Below are positions 9,657 through 17,951 of a stretch of 64,000 bases of DNA, piece after piece. The stretch lies in the NCBI GenBank assembly GCA_003241965.1, contig QBMB01000001.1, forward strand, positions 86,498 through 150,497. Direction: 5' to 3'. The first letter of the stretch is position 1; each line of letters begins with the position of its first letter. Under the pieces are notes generated by a model, which worked only from the letters and a program-made list of their open reading frames with translations, made no database searches and was not told the origin of the DNA. Source of the DNA: Burkholderiales bacterium. Lineage in GTDB: Bacteria > Pseudomonadota > Gammaproteobacteria > Burkholderiales > Burkholderiaceae_C. The translations under genes and the position numbers were made by a program.

Positions 9657-10913
9657 ATGAAAATCAAACAGCTTTCCATTCTTGCTGGCCTGGGATTGGC
9701 GCTGGCCGGTCTGCAGTCCGCGCAGGCGCAGGCACCAGCCCAGCCCGTCAAATTCGCGCTTTGTTATGACCTGAGTAAATCCTACGGCTTTGTGACGCCA
9801 CAAATTGCCCAGGCGGCGAATGACTATGCCAAGATATTGAATCAGAAAGGCGGCATTGAAGGCCACCCAATCGAGATACTGGTTCAAGACCATGGCAACG
9901 AGCCGCAGCGTGGCATTGAGTGCTACGAAAAGATGAAACGCGAAGGCGCCGTTGCCTTTGATTTCCTGTCCACGCCGGTTTCCCGCGCCGTTCTGCCGCG
10001 CGCCATGGCGGATGGCAATGTGATGGTGCAATCCTTTGTAGGTCGTGGCGATGCGGTCGATGGTGATGTGTTCAAGTGGATTTTCCCCATTGGGCCCACC
10101 TACTGGGGTCAAATGGCCAACAATATCCACTACATCAAAACCAAGTCCAACAACAACCTCAAGGGCGTGAAGATTTCGTTCATCTACCCCGACTATCCGT
10201 TCGGGCAGGAACCGATCGGCGTGTTGACGACACTTGCGGCCAAAGAGGGCTTTGACCTGCAGTTGGTTCCCAACCCGATGCCGGGCAATGACCAGGCCGC
10301 CGCTTGGTCCCAGATCCGCCGCAACAACCCCGACTGGGTGATCAGCTGGAACCTGGCCGGCATGCACGTCGTCGCCTCGCGCGAAATGAAGCGCAACGGC
10401 ATCCCGATGGACAAGTACATTTCCGTCAATTGGCTCAACGAAGTTGACCTTGCCAACATTGGTCTGGAAAACGCAAAAGGCCTCAAGCGCGGCACCAACG
10501 TGACGGGTGGACAGAGCCACCCGCTGATTCAGCAGATCATCAAGGACCTGTATGAGAAAAACAAGGGCAGCGGTGACCGCAAGCATCTCAACGATGTTTA
10601 CTACAACACCGGTCTGGCCATCTATGCCAGCGTTTTCGAAGGCGCTCGCCTAGCCATCAAACAAAGTGGCTGGCCCCTCAACCCTGACAAAATGAAGCGC
10701 GGACTGGAAAGCTTGAAAAACTTTGATGCCGAAGGCCTGATCGCCCCCGTGACGGTGACCGCCAAAGACCATGGCGGCGGCGGCAAAACCCGCATCGACA
10801 TGTGGGACGGCGCCAAGTGGGTGCCCCAGACTGACTGGTTCTCGGCGTATGACGATGTGGTCCAGGACATCGTGAAGAAAGAATCTGGCGAGTTCGCCAA
10901 GAACAAACAGTAA
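9657..10913 (+). CDS. Periplasmic substrate-binding protein, HAAT type (module 1, copy B)
   Basis: Tandem paralogue of the protein encoded immediately upstream: also 418 residues, alignable without gaps, about 80% identical by eye. Signal peptide MKIKQLSILAG with an AQAQA cleavage region. The changes are most frequent in the signal peptide and scattered over both lobes. The C-terminal third, including VTVTAKDHGGGGKTRIDMWD, is almost unchanged. Both reading frames are intact, so both copies are probably functional. It is the last gene of the module 1 block before a 248-bp gap holding operator B. Confidence 0.92.
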   Translation: MKIKQLSILAGLGLALAGLQSAQAQAPAQPVKFALCYDLSKSYGFVTPQIAQAANDYAKILNQKGGIEGHPIEILVQDHGNEPQRGIECYEKMKREGAVAFDFLSTPVSRAVLPRAMADGNVMVQSFVGRGDAVDGDVFKWIFPIGPTYWGQMANNIHYIKTKSNNNLKGVKISFIYPDYPFGQEPIGVLTTLAAKEGFDLQLVPNPMPGNDQAAAWSQIRRNNPDWVISWNLAGMHVVASREMKRNGIPMDKYISVNWLNEVDLANIGLENAKGLKRGTNVTGGQSHPLIQQIIKDLYEKNKGSGDRKHLNDVYYNTGLAIYASVFEGARLAIKQSGWPLNPDKMKRGLESLKNFDAEGLIAPVTVTAKDHGGGGKTRIDMWDGAKWVPQTDWFSAYDDVVQDIVKKESGEFAKNKQ

Positions 10914-11087
10914 TTGCCTTCCCTTGGGATGGATCACGGTCAGACGCGTTGCGCACTGATAGTGAACCATCCCATCTTGTTTCTCGGATTTTCATCCCTC
11001 TCTTGAATCGACAGGTGGCAGCCTATGCCACAGTGGATTGCAGTGGTAGCTGCCAGGCGCACCATCCAACACAGGAAATCTCGCCCG

Positions 11088-11109
11088 CTATCTAACTATC
11101 GTTAGATAG
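11088..11109. promoter_or_regulatory. Operator B: perfect 9-4-9 inverted repeat before badH
   Basis: The strongest of the repeats: arms CTATCTAAC and GTTAGATAG are perfect complements around TATC. It ends 52 bases before the BadH-like ATG, where a repressor would block a promoter. A CATAAT hexamer directly after it (11111-11116) could serve as a -10 element. The rest of the 248-bp gap 10914-11161 shows no gene. Confidence 0.78.
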
Positions 11110-11161
11110 TCATAATTTCATCCTCACCAATGTGGCGCCTAAAGCGCAAGGAGCAATCAGT

Positions 11162-11959
11162 ATGGATCTCGAACTAAAAGGAAAATCGGTCATCGTCACG
11201 GGTGGCGGCTCGAACATTGGCCGCGGCATCGTGCTCGGCTTCGCCGCGGAAGGCGCCAACATCACCATCGGCGACATCGACGAAAGTCAGGCGCAAAAGA
11301 CGGCAGAACTCGCGCTGGCGAGCGGCGCGGCGTCGGCGCAGGTTGTCAAGACCGATGTCACCCAACTTGACCAGGTGCAAGCCATGTTCAAGGCAGCCTC
11401 GGACAAGTTCGGCGGCGTCGATGTCCTCGTCAACAACGTCGGCTGGGACCAGTTGATGTTCTTCACGCAGACGACCCCCGATCTGTGGCAAAAGATCATC
11501 AACATCAACTACCTCGGCGTTCTCAACTGCACCAAGACCGCGCTTGAAGTCATGGTTCCTCGCAACGCCGGCTCAATCGTCTCCATCAGCTCTGATGCCA
11601 GTCGGCAAGGTGAGCCACGTGAAGCGGTGTATGGCGGCGTCAAGGCTGCCATCAACAGCTTCATGAAAACGATCGCCAAGGAAAACGGGCGTTACGGCAT
11701 CCGCTGCAACGTGGTATGCCCCGGCGTCACTATCCCCAGTACCACCGACGAAGTGGGCGGAAGCAGCATGTGGATTGATGCCGACAGTATGTTCACGCCG
11801 GAGCAACTGGAAAAAGTCGCCAAGGCGCTGCCGTTGCGCAAGGTGGGACGGCCGCAGGATATTGCCAATGCCGTCGTCTTCCTGTCTTCAGCGAAGGCTG
11901 CGGGCCATGTCACCGGGCAGGTTCTTTCAGTGTCTGGTGGTTACAGCATGATTGGGTAA
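11162..11959 (+). CDS. badH: BadH-like SDR: 2-hydroxycyclohexanecarboxyl-CoA dehydrogenase
   Basis: Predicted NAD-dependent oxidation of 2-hydroxycyclohexane-1-carboxyl-CoA to the 2-keto thioester, the step before ring cleavage. The 265-residue SDR has the TGGGSNIG cofactor loop at 13-20, NNVGWD at 91-96, Ser143, Tyr157 and Lys161. NNxGWD, the SSDASR region and the end VTGQVLSVSGG match my recollection of Rhodopseudomonas palustris BadH closely. ATG 11162 is chosen because AAGGAG lies just upstream; an in-frame start at 11132 lacks one. The neighbour being a BadI homologue strengthens the call. A general 3-hydroxyacyl-CoA dehydrogenase remains possible. Confidence 0.75.
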   Translation: MDLELKGKSVIVTGGGSNIGRGIVLGFAAEGANITIGDIDESQAQKTAELALASGAASAQVVKTDVTQLDQVQAMFKAASDKFGGVDVLVNNVGWDQLMFFTQTTPDLWQKIININYLGVLNCTKTALEVMVPRNAGSIVSISSDASRQGEPREAVYGGVKAAINSFMKTIAKENGRYGIRCNVVCPGVTIPSTTDEVGGSSMWIDADSMFTPEQLEKVAKALPLRKVGRPQDIANAVVFLSSAKAAGHVTGQVLSVSGGYSMIG

Positions 11960-12018
11960 ACGCCCGGGCACGGTCGAAAGACATGCGGCATTGAAATAAC
12001 AGACAAAAAGGAAAACCC

Positions 12019-12810
12019 ATGGAATTCAAGGACATCCTCTACGAAGAACTCGACTCGGTGGCCTACATCGCGATCAACCGCCCCGAAGTGATGAATGCGT
12101 TTCGCGGCCAGACCGTCGAGGAACTGCTGCAGGCATTCATGAAAGCAGGCTGGGACAAGCGAATCGCCGCCATTGTGCTCACCGGGACGGGTGACCGTGC
12201 TTTCTGCACCGGCGGCGATCAGTCGGCTCATGCCGGCCAGTACGACGGCCGGGGCACCATCGGTATCCCGGTGGAAGAGTTTCACAGCGCCATTCGTGAC
12301 GTGCCCAAGCCCGTGATCGCCCGCGTGCAGGGTTACGCCATTGGCGGCGGCAATGTCCTGGCCACCTTGTGCGACATGACCATTGCCTCGGAAAAGGCCG
12401 TGTTTGGCCAAGTCGGCCCGAAAGTAGGCTCGGTCGACCCTGGCTGGGGCACAGCTTACCTGAGCCATGTGGTTGGCGAAAAGAAAGCCCGCGAGATCTG
12501 GTACATGTGCCGCCGCTACAGTGCACAGGAGGCCTTGGCCATGGGTCTGTGCAACACCGTCGTGCCCCACGACCAGCTCGACGCCGAAGTCGCCCGCTGG
12601 TGCAAGGAAATTGTCGAAAAAAGTCCGACGGCTCTGGCGATCGCGAAACGTTCGTTCAATGCATCCACCGAGCACATTCGCGGGATCGGCAGCCTGGGAC
12701 TTCAAGCGCTGAGCCTGTACTACGACACGGCAGAGTCCAAAGAAGGCGTGAGCGCTTTCCTGGAAAAACGCCGGCCTGATTTCAGGCAGTGGGCGAATGG
12801 TCGCAAGTGA
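12019..12810 (+). CDS. badI: BadI-like 2-ketocyclohexanecarboxyl-CoA hydrolase (ring-cleaving)
   Basis: Crotonase-fold enzyme predicted to hydrolyse 2-ketocyclohexane-1-carboxyl-CoA to pimeloyl-CoA. The 263-residue protein shares long stretches with BadI as I recall it: NRPEVMNAFRG, FCTGGDQS, the AIRDVPKPVIARVQGYAIGG region, GPKVGSVDPG and VGEKKAREIWYMC. Like BadI and MenB it lacks the two catalytic Glu residues of enoyl-CoA hydratases; the first Glu position is Asn112 and Asp140 lies in the GSVDPG loop. MenB (naphthoate synthase) is the nearest alternative, but no menaquinone genes are present and the BadH-like gene lies just upstream. An AAAGGAAAA precedes the ATG. Confidence 0.82.
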   Translation: MEFKDILYEELDSVAYIAINRPEVMNAFRGQTVEELLQAFMKAGWDKRIAAIVLTGTGDRAFCTGGDQSAHAGQYDGRGTIGIPVEEFHSAIRDVPKPVIARVQGYAIGGGNVLATLCDMTIASEKAVFGQVGPKVGSVDPGWGTAYLSHVVGEKKAREIWYMCRRYSAQEALAMGLCNTVVPHDQLDAEVARWCKEIVEKSPTALAIAKRSFNASTEHIRGIGSLGLQALSLYYDTAESKEGVSAFLEKRRPDFRQWANGRK

Positions 12811-12903
12811 GCAACCCCGCGCGACGAGACGTTGCTCAAGGCCGCCCCTTCGACCAAAGCTAGGTTTGATACGATTCGAAATTTGGATCTACCAAACGGT
12901 CAA

Positions 12904-13536
12904 ATGATGTCAAATACAGACGCAAAACCCAGCAAAAATGAGGTGGACGGTCACGCCACACGCGAACGCGTGCTGCTCGAAGCTGCAAGGCTATTCAGGC
13001 ATCATGGTTATGCAGCAACTACTTTGCGCGAGATTGCGGATGCTGCCGGCGTCAAAGCCGGCAGTATCTACTATCACTTCGAATCGAAAGAGCAGATCCT
13101 GGGCGAGGTATTGGACAAAGGCATCACCATCGTCGCAGATGCCGTACGCACCCGTGTTGCGGCTCTTCCCGAAAGTGCACCCTGGCGAGATCGAATCGCC
13201 GCTGGCATTGAAGGCCATCTCTGGGGAATGCTGCATTATGGCGACTTCACGTCAGCCAACATCCGCATCTACGGCCAAATCCCGACCAGCGCAAAAAATC
13301 GCCACCGGGTCGTGCGGCGGGCTTACGCAGACTATTGGGATCAGCTTCTCGAATCAGCGCTCGCCAGTGGCGAATTGCGCGACGACACCAGCACGGCCAT
13401 GATTCGGCTTTTCGTGATTGGGGCATTGAACTGGACCGTCGAATGGTACAACCCCCAACGCGGCTCTTTTCGTGACTTCTCGCGTCAAATAACGGGGATC
13501 GTGTTCGATGGAATTCTCACGCATGACAAAGCATAG
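12904..13536 (+). CDS. TetR-family transcriptional regulator
   Basis: The only transcription factor gene in the window, about 210 residues. A TetR helix-turn-helix occupies about residues 38-60 (TTLREIADAAGVKAGSIYYHF), followed by an all-helical ligand domain. ATG 12904 or the adjacent ATG 12907 is preferred over TTG 12832, which would add an unlikely extension. The start has no clear ribosome site. It lies inside the badHI operon. Members of this family controlling acyl-CoA catabolism usually repress until an acyl-CoA binds, so it is the likely reader of the CTAAC-TANN-GTTAG sites. GTCAAAT is directly repeated at 12899 and 12909, and a TTTGG/CCAAA dyad lies at 12882-12896. Confidence 0.9.
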   Translation: MMSNTDAKPSKNEVDGHATRERVLLEAARLFRHHGYAATTLREIADAAGVKAGSIYYHFESKEQILGEVLDKGITIVADAVRTRVAALPESAPWRDRIAAGIEGHLWGMLHYGDFTSANIRIYGQIPTSAKNRHRVVRRAYADYWDQLLESALASGELRDDTSTAMIRLFVIGALNWTVEWYNPQRGSFRDFSRQITGIVFDGILTHDKA

Positions 13537-13680
13537 TCGCGATGCATTGCCGGCAACTTCAACAAGCCGGGCCGAGAAACTGACAGCAATAGTCCACATG
13601 TCGCCTACATTGCGCAGTGGCACGCTGACCGGCTGCGTCTGGGGACTCCCAAATTGGACAACCCGCCGCAGGAGCAGCAA

Positions 13681-14190
13681 ATGACCATCAAAGAAGGCTG
13701 GCGCGGCCGATTCTATGAAGACTTCGAGGTCGGCGACGAGTATCGGCATGGCCTCGGTCGCACACTGACCCAGAACGACAACATCTGGTTCACGTTGCTG
13801 ACGCAAAACACGGCTCCGCTGCACTTCGATGCCCACTACGCCGCGCAGACGGAGTTCGGCCGTCCGCTCATCAATTCCTGCCTCACGCTGGCCCTCGTGA
13901 CGGGGCAGACGGTGAGCGATGTCTCGCAAAACGTCATGGCCAACCTGGGGTGGGACGAAGTTCGACTTCCGAATCCGGTGTTTGAAGGCGACACGCTCTA
14001 TTCACGTTCCACGGTGCTGGACAGGCGCGAGTCGCGGTCGCGAACCAATGTCGGCGTCGTCACGGTGCGCACCGAAGGCTATAACCAGAGCGGCGTCATT
14101 GTCTGCACCTTCAAACGCACGGTGATGGTCTACAAACGTGACGGCGCACCGCGCACCGCACCGCCGCTGCCGGTCGACAACCGACCCTGA
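13681..14190 (+). CDS. MaoC-family (hotdog) hydratase/dehydratase
   Basis: A single hotdog-fold MaoC domain of 169 residues, predicted to hydrate or dehydrate an acyl-CoA double bond. The hydratase dyad is suggested by Asn43 and His48 in the TQNTAPLHFD segment; the usual Asp of the (R)-hydratase motif is Asn here. The FEVGDEYRHGLGRTLTQND opening resembles the mesaconyl-CoA/methylmalyl-CoA hydratase-like branch of the family. An AGGAG lies about 8 bases before the ATG. It sits between the TetR gene and ETF-QO and could act on cyclohexenecarboxyl-CoA before BadH, but this is inference. Confidence 0.85.
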   Translation: MTIKEGWRGRFYEDFEVGDEYRHGLGRTLTQNDNIWFTLLTQNTAPLHFDAHYAAQTEFGRPLINSCLTLALVTGQTVSDVSQNVMANLGWDEVRLPNPVFEGDTLYSRSTVLDRRESRSRTNVGVVTVRTEGYNQSGVIVCTFKRTVMVYKRDGAPRTAPPLPVDNRP

Positions 14191-14250
14191 CCCCCCCCTT
14201 TTTTTCGTCAACTTCGGCCCCAGGGTCGCCACCTTTTTGACCCTCTCCGC

Positions 14251-15936
14251 ATGAAGCCCACCTCCCTGCTCGAACAATACGGTCCCCGCGAAGCGATGGA
14301 GTATGACGTGGTGGTGGTGGGCGCCGGCCCCGGAGGTTTGGCCACGGCCATCCACCTCAAGCAGCTCGCGGCTGAAAAGGGCGAAGACGTCTCGGTGGTG
14401 CTGCTGGAAAAAGGCTCCGCGCCCGGCGCTCACATTCTTTCCGGCGCGGTCATGGACCCAATCGCACTGAACGAACTATTCCCCAACTGGAAGGATCTGG
14501 GCGCACCGCTGAACCAACCCGTTACCGGCGACGACGTGCTTTTCCTGAGCGAAACCGGTGCCAGGCGCACACCCAACTTCCTGGTGCCCGACTGCTTCCA
14601 CAACGAGGGCAACTACGTCATCAGCCTGGGCGCCCTGACCCGATGGCTGGGCGAGCAGGCTGAAGGCTTGGGCGTGGAAATCTTCCCGGGCTTCACAGCC
14701 ACCGAGGTTCTGTACGACGACAACGATTCGGTCAAAGGAGTAGCTACCGGCAACCTTGGCATTGGCAAGGACGGCCTGCCGCACGACGGCTTCCAGCTCG
14801 GCATGGAGTTGCATGCCAAATACACCATCTTTGCCGAAGGCGCGCGCGGCCACCTGGGCAAGCAACTCATCGCTAAATACAAGCTTGACGAAGGCCGCGA
14901 TCCGCAAAGCCATGCCATCGGCATCAAGGAACTTTGGGAGATCGACCCGACCCGCGCCCAACCCGGCCGTGTGGTACACACGGCCGGCTGGCCAATGGAC
15001 ACCCAGACCTACGGCGGCGGTTTTCTCTACCACTTGGAAGGAAACAAGGTCACGCTTGGCTTCGTCACCGGGCTCGACTACAAGAACCCATGGCTCAGCC
15101 CCTTTGAGGAAATGCAGCGCTGGAAGGCCCACCCCGCCATTCGCGCCCACATCGAAGGCGGCAAGCGCATCGGCTACGGCGCGCGCGCCATCACCGCCGG
15201 TGGCCTGCTCAGCCTGCCCAAGACCGTGTTCCCGGGCGGCGCGCTGATCGGCTGTGATGCCGGCTACCTGAACGCCGCACGCATCAAAGGCAGCCACGCC
15301 GCCATCAAGAGCGGCATGCTGGCCGCCGAAGCCGCGTTTGAAGCCCTGGCCGCCGGACGCAGCGGCGACGAACTCAGCGCCTACCCCGCTGCGTTCGAAA
15401 ACAGCTGGCTGCACACCGAACTCGACCAGTCGCGCAACTTCAAACAGTGGTTCAAGAAGGGCAGCCTCGTCGGAGCCCTGATGACCGGCATTGAACAGTG
15501 GCTGCTGCCCAGGCTTGGCATCAAGCGTCCGCCCTGGACGATCCACCGCACCCAGGCCGACCACGCCAGCCTGCGCCCGGCCGCCGAGATGCCGCAGATC
15601 AGCTACCCCAAGCCCGACGGCAAGCTCACCTTCGACCGGCTCTCCAGCGTGTTCGTCAGCAACACCAACCACGAAGAAAACCAGCCCGCGCACCTGACGC
15701 TCAAGGACGCCAGCGTGCCGGTGCAGATCAATCTGGCGAAATACGCCGGCCCCGAGAGCCGTTACTGCCCGGCCGGCGTTTACGAATTCGTAAAGAACGA
15801 CGACGGCTCGGACCGGCTGCAGATCAACGCGCAGAACTGCGTGCACTGCAAAACCTGCGACATCAAGGATCCGACGCAGAACATCGTCTGGGTGACGCCC
15901 GAAGGCGGCGGCGGGCCGAACTACGCGGGAATGTAG
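14251..15936 (+). CDS. Electron transfer flavoprotein-ubiquinone oxidoreductase
   Basis: Membrane-associated iron-sulfur flavoprotein that takes electrons from reduced ETF and gives them to ubiquinone, linking the many ACADs here to respiration. At 561 residues it has the expected length. The FAD-binding loop GAGPGGLATA lies near residue 24, and the single 4Fe-4S cluster has four Cys at 506, 530, 533 and 536 (CVHCKTC). The N-terminal QYGPREAMEYD stretch supports the start at 14251. No etfA/etfB genes are in the window. Its place at the end of the badHI operon suggests co-induction with the catabolic enzymes. Confidence 0.95.
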   Translation: MKPTSLLEQYGPREAMEYDVVVVGAGPGGLATAIHLKQLAAEKGEDVSVVLLEKGSAPGAHILSGAVMDPIALNELFPNWKDLGAPLNQPVTGDDVLFLSETGARRTPNFLVPDCFHNEGNYVISLGALTRWLGEQAEGLGVEIFPGFTATEVLYDDNDSVKGVATGNLGIGKDGLPHDGFQLGMELHAKYTIFAEGARGHLGKQLIAKYKLDEGRDPQSHAIGIKELWEIDPTRAQPGRVVHTAGWPMDTQTYGGGFLYHLEGNKVTLGFVTGLDYKNPWLSPFEEMQRWKAHPAIRAHIEGGKRIGYGARAITAGGLLSLPKTVFPGGALIGCDAGYLNAARIKGSHAAIKSGMLAAEAAFEALAAGRSGDELSAYPAAFENSWLHTELDQSRNFKQWFKKGSLVGALMTGIEQWLLPRLGIKRPPWTIHRTQADHASLRPAAEMPQISYPKPDGKLTFDRLSSVFVSNTNHEENQPAHLTLKDASVPVQINLAKYAGPESRYCPAGVYEFVKNDDGSDRLQINAQNCVHCKTCDIKDPTQNIVWVTPEGGGGPNYAGM

Positions 15937-16053
15937 CCGAGAGTGATTCAAATCTAAAGTGCAATACCCTGGGTTTCAATGAACGAGGGTGGGTGTTGCG
16001 TGCTATTGAGCAGGAGGTCCCGATAGACTGCCAGAGGGGGATCGTGCGCCCTA

Positions 16054-16525
16054 CCCCTTCCAGGGCGGGTTGTTGATCTGATCGGCAATCGCATCGAGCT
16101 GCTCCTGGCTGTACCCTGAGAGGTCCGAGCCCTTGGGCTGGTACTGGCGCACCAGCTCGTTGGAGTTCTCGTTAGAGCCTCGCTGCCAAGGGCTGTGGGG
16201 GTAACAGAAGTACACCGCAATGTCCGTGCGTCGGCTCAGTTCCCTGCGCATCGCCTTCTCCCGGCACTGGTCGTACGTCATGCTCTGGCACATAGGCTCA
16301 GCGAGCCTCAGCAGCTTGTCAGAAAAGGCCTGCAGGACACTGACCGCGCTGGCGGGCTTGAACCCGTGCAGCTTGATGAGCATGAGCAGCCCGACTGGTG
16401 CACTCCACCAGGGTGCCCACCGCGCTGGCGTTCGCAGCACCCTTGATCAGGTCACCCTCCCCGTGCCCGGGCAACTGCCGGTCTTCAATCTCGGGCGGAC
16501 GCACATGGATGCTCACCATGTCCAT
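16054..16525 (-). pseudogene. IS30-family transposase remnant (frameshifted, truncated)
   Basis: On the minus strand one frame (16525 downwards) encodes [20 protein letters not shown] and continues to GTLVECTS. The reading then shifts near 16400 to a frame encoding [43 protein letters not shown] and YSQEQLDAIADQINNPP. These match the DDE domain of IS30 transposases, including the Asp of TYDQ and the Glu of NEN. The N-terminal HTH part is missing, a frameshift splits the catalytic domain, and the C-terminus is cut at 16054. Not functional. Confidence 0.85.
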
Positions 16526-16620
16526 CTATTGTTCCGGCCCTTTGAAGTCGCGAGTCGTGGACCGACTGCCACAGGCAAACGATCCACGAAAGTTCAAAAT
16601 TCATGGGGCCGGAGCAATAG
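16526..16620. repeat. 95-bp nested imperfect palindrome (MITE/REP-like)
   Basis: Arms of 45 and 47 bases pair around a 3-base centre at 16571-16573. The outer 15 bases, CTATTGTTCCGGCCC, match their partner at 14 of 15. The inner part pairs TCGTGGA and TGCC/GGCA. The element abuts the truncated 5' side of the IS30 transposase remnant, so it may have inserted there or caused the truncation. It encodes nothing recognisable and could fold into a long hairpin in DNA or RNA. Confidence 0.7.
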
Positions 16621-16735
16621 TATCTGAGCTCTTCGGCCTTTTCCTTTGTTGCGAGGTAGTCGTTTGCGCTTGGGTGGGCTGCTTTGCATCTGCGGACCGT
16701 ACTCGGGGGCAGGTGTTGCACTTCAGTCTTGAATC

Positions 16736-17149
16736 CGCTGACGGTGAATCACCGGCATTCATGCTGAAGCGAACCTGGCCAGAAGTTCCCGCCCGCACTC
16801 GCACCCGGACTTGATGGCACCTGCATAGGGATTTCCCGAGTTGAAGCCAGACTAACTACCGTTAGATTAACGCCATGCAAACAAGGCATCGCGCCTACCG
16901 AACGGCAAGGCACATGGCAGGCACGCTGCCCAACACGGCCAACACGAGACAACCTTTGAGAAAATCAACTGCCCCCTCGAACGGCACCCTGGCAACCAGA
17001 GACCATGGTCGCGCCCATGCACCCGGCCCATCCGAGCCGAAGGTCTGCACGACTGCGGCTGCCATCCTGGCGCACCCCTCCACTACGCTCGACCGGCAAA
17101 CCCGTTCAATGGTTAAGTCGCCGCAGCACAGCGCAAGTAGCGGCCTGTC
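16736..17149. other. Intergenic leader before import module 2
   Basis: This 414-bp stretch lies between the IS remnant and the module 2 operon. It holds operator C at 16852-16865. I see no convincing gene: the open frame at 16875-17156 has no ribosome site, no family resemblance and a composition rich in Thr, Ser and Arg. The 284 bases between operator C and the LivF ATG make a long untranslated leader if the promoter lies at the operator. Confidence 0.6.
16852..16865. promoter_or_regulatory. Operator C: CTAAC-TACC-GTTAG inverted repeat
   Basis: A 5-4-5 dyad identical in both half-sites to operators A and B, with the same TA following the left half. Outer flanks are less symmetric than in A and B. 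It is the only such site upstream of the long 17150-30838 operon, so it is the likely control point for import module 2 and the split carboxylase. Confidence 0.68.
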
Positions 17150-17941
17150 ATGCTGAATCTCACCAATGTCCAGATCGTTTACGACAACACCATCGAGGCG
17201 GTGCGAGAGGTCTCATTGGCCGTCGGCAAAGGTCGCATAGTCGCCCTGCTCGGTTCCAACGGGGCCGGGAAATCAACCACGCTCAAAGGCATTTCGGGCG
17301 TTCTGTATCCGGAAGACGGTGAGATCAAGGGTGGCCAGATCACGTTTGAAAACCGCCAGCTGACCGGCCTGGCGCCGGACGAAATCGTGCGCGCCGGCGT
17401 GGTCATGGTGCCCGAGGGGCGCCGCCTGTTCGACCAGTTGACGGTCGAGGAAAACCTCGTGATGGGCGGCTACACACGCAGTCTGACCGACGCCAGGCGC
17501 CAGATGGAGATGGTGTATGGGCTGTTCCCGCGTCTGGTGCAAAAACGCAGCACGGTGTCGGGCTACCTGTCGGGCGGCGAACAGCAGATGGTGGCCATCG
17601 GCCGCGCGCTGATGTCGTCCCCGAAACTGCTGATGCTCGACGAGCCCACGCTCGGTCTGGCGCCACAGATCAGCGAAGAGATTTTCGACATCATCACCCG
17701 CCTGTGCCGCCAGGAAGGCATGGGCATTCTCCTGGTGGAGCAGAACGCACAGATGGCGCTGGCCATTGCCGACTATGGCTACATCATGGAAAACGGCCGC
17801 GTGGTGCTCGACGGTGAGGCCGACAAGATGCTGCGCAACGACGACGTGCGCGAGTTCTACCTAGGCTTCGGCGAAGGTGGATCGCGCAAGAACATGCGCG
17901 AGGTGAAGCATTACAAGCGGCGCAAACGCTGGCTGTCCTGA
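17150..17941 (+). CDS. LivF-type ABC transporter ATP-binding protein (module 2)
   Basis: 263-residue ATPase of the second HAAT importer. Walker A GSNGAGKST, signature [10 protein letters not shown] and Walker B LLMLDEPTLGL are intact. It begins directly at MLNLTNVQIVYD, without the roughly 20-residue N-terminal extension of the module 1 and 3 LivF proteins. It ends in the shared tail [12 protein letters not shown]. In this module LivF is the first gene, whereas in modules 1 and 3 it comes after the permeases. The LivG gene follows 10 bases downstream. Confidence 0.93.
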   Translation: MLNLTNVQIVYDNTIEAVREVSLAVGKGRIVALLGSNGAGKSTTLKGISGVLYPEDGEIKGGQITFENRQLTGLAPDEIVRAGVVMVPEGRRLFDQLTVEENLVMGGYTRSLTDARRQMEMVYGLFPRLVQKRSTVSGYLSGGEQQMVAIGRALMSSPKLLMLDEPTLGLAPQISEEIFDIITRLCRQEGMGILLVEQNAQMALAIADYGYIMENGRVVLDGEADKMLRNDDVREFYLGFGEGGSRKNMREVKHYKRRKRWLS

Positions 17942-17951
17942 GAAAAAAAAC

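Larger units (their letters stand above)
15945..16735 (-). mobile_element. Decayed IS30-family insertion sequence
   Basis: Two inverted ends are visible. The left end at about 15945-15970 reads GATTCAAATCTAAAGTGCAA, and the right end at 16710-16735 reads, on the minus strand, GATTCAAGACTGAAGTGCAA; they differ at only three of these 20 bases. Between them lies an IS30-type transposase remnant on the minus strand. The 791-bp span is shorter than an intact IS30-family element (about 1.1 kb), so the part for the transposase N-terminus is missing. No target duplication is evident (AGT on the left, CGC on the right). It separates the badHI operon from the module 2 operon. Confidence 0.8.

Noticed and set aside
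12019..12810. Naphthoate synthase (MenB) as the identity of the BadI-like protein
   Set aside because: The fold and GPKVGS loop fit both, but no menaquinone genes are near and a BadH-like gene lies directly upstream.
16875..17156. A 93-codon open frame in the leader before module 2
   Set aside because: No ribosome site, no recognisable domain, composition like non-coding high-GC sequence, and it overlaps the start of the LivF gene.
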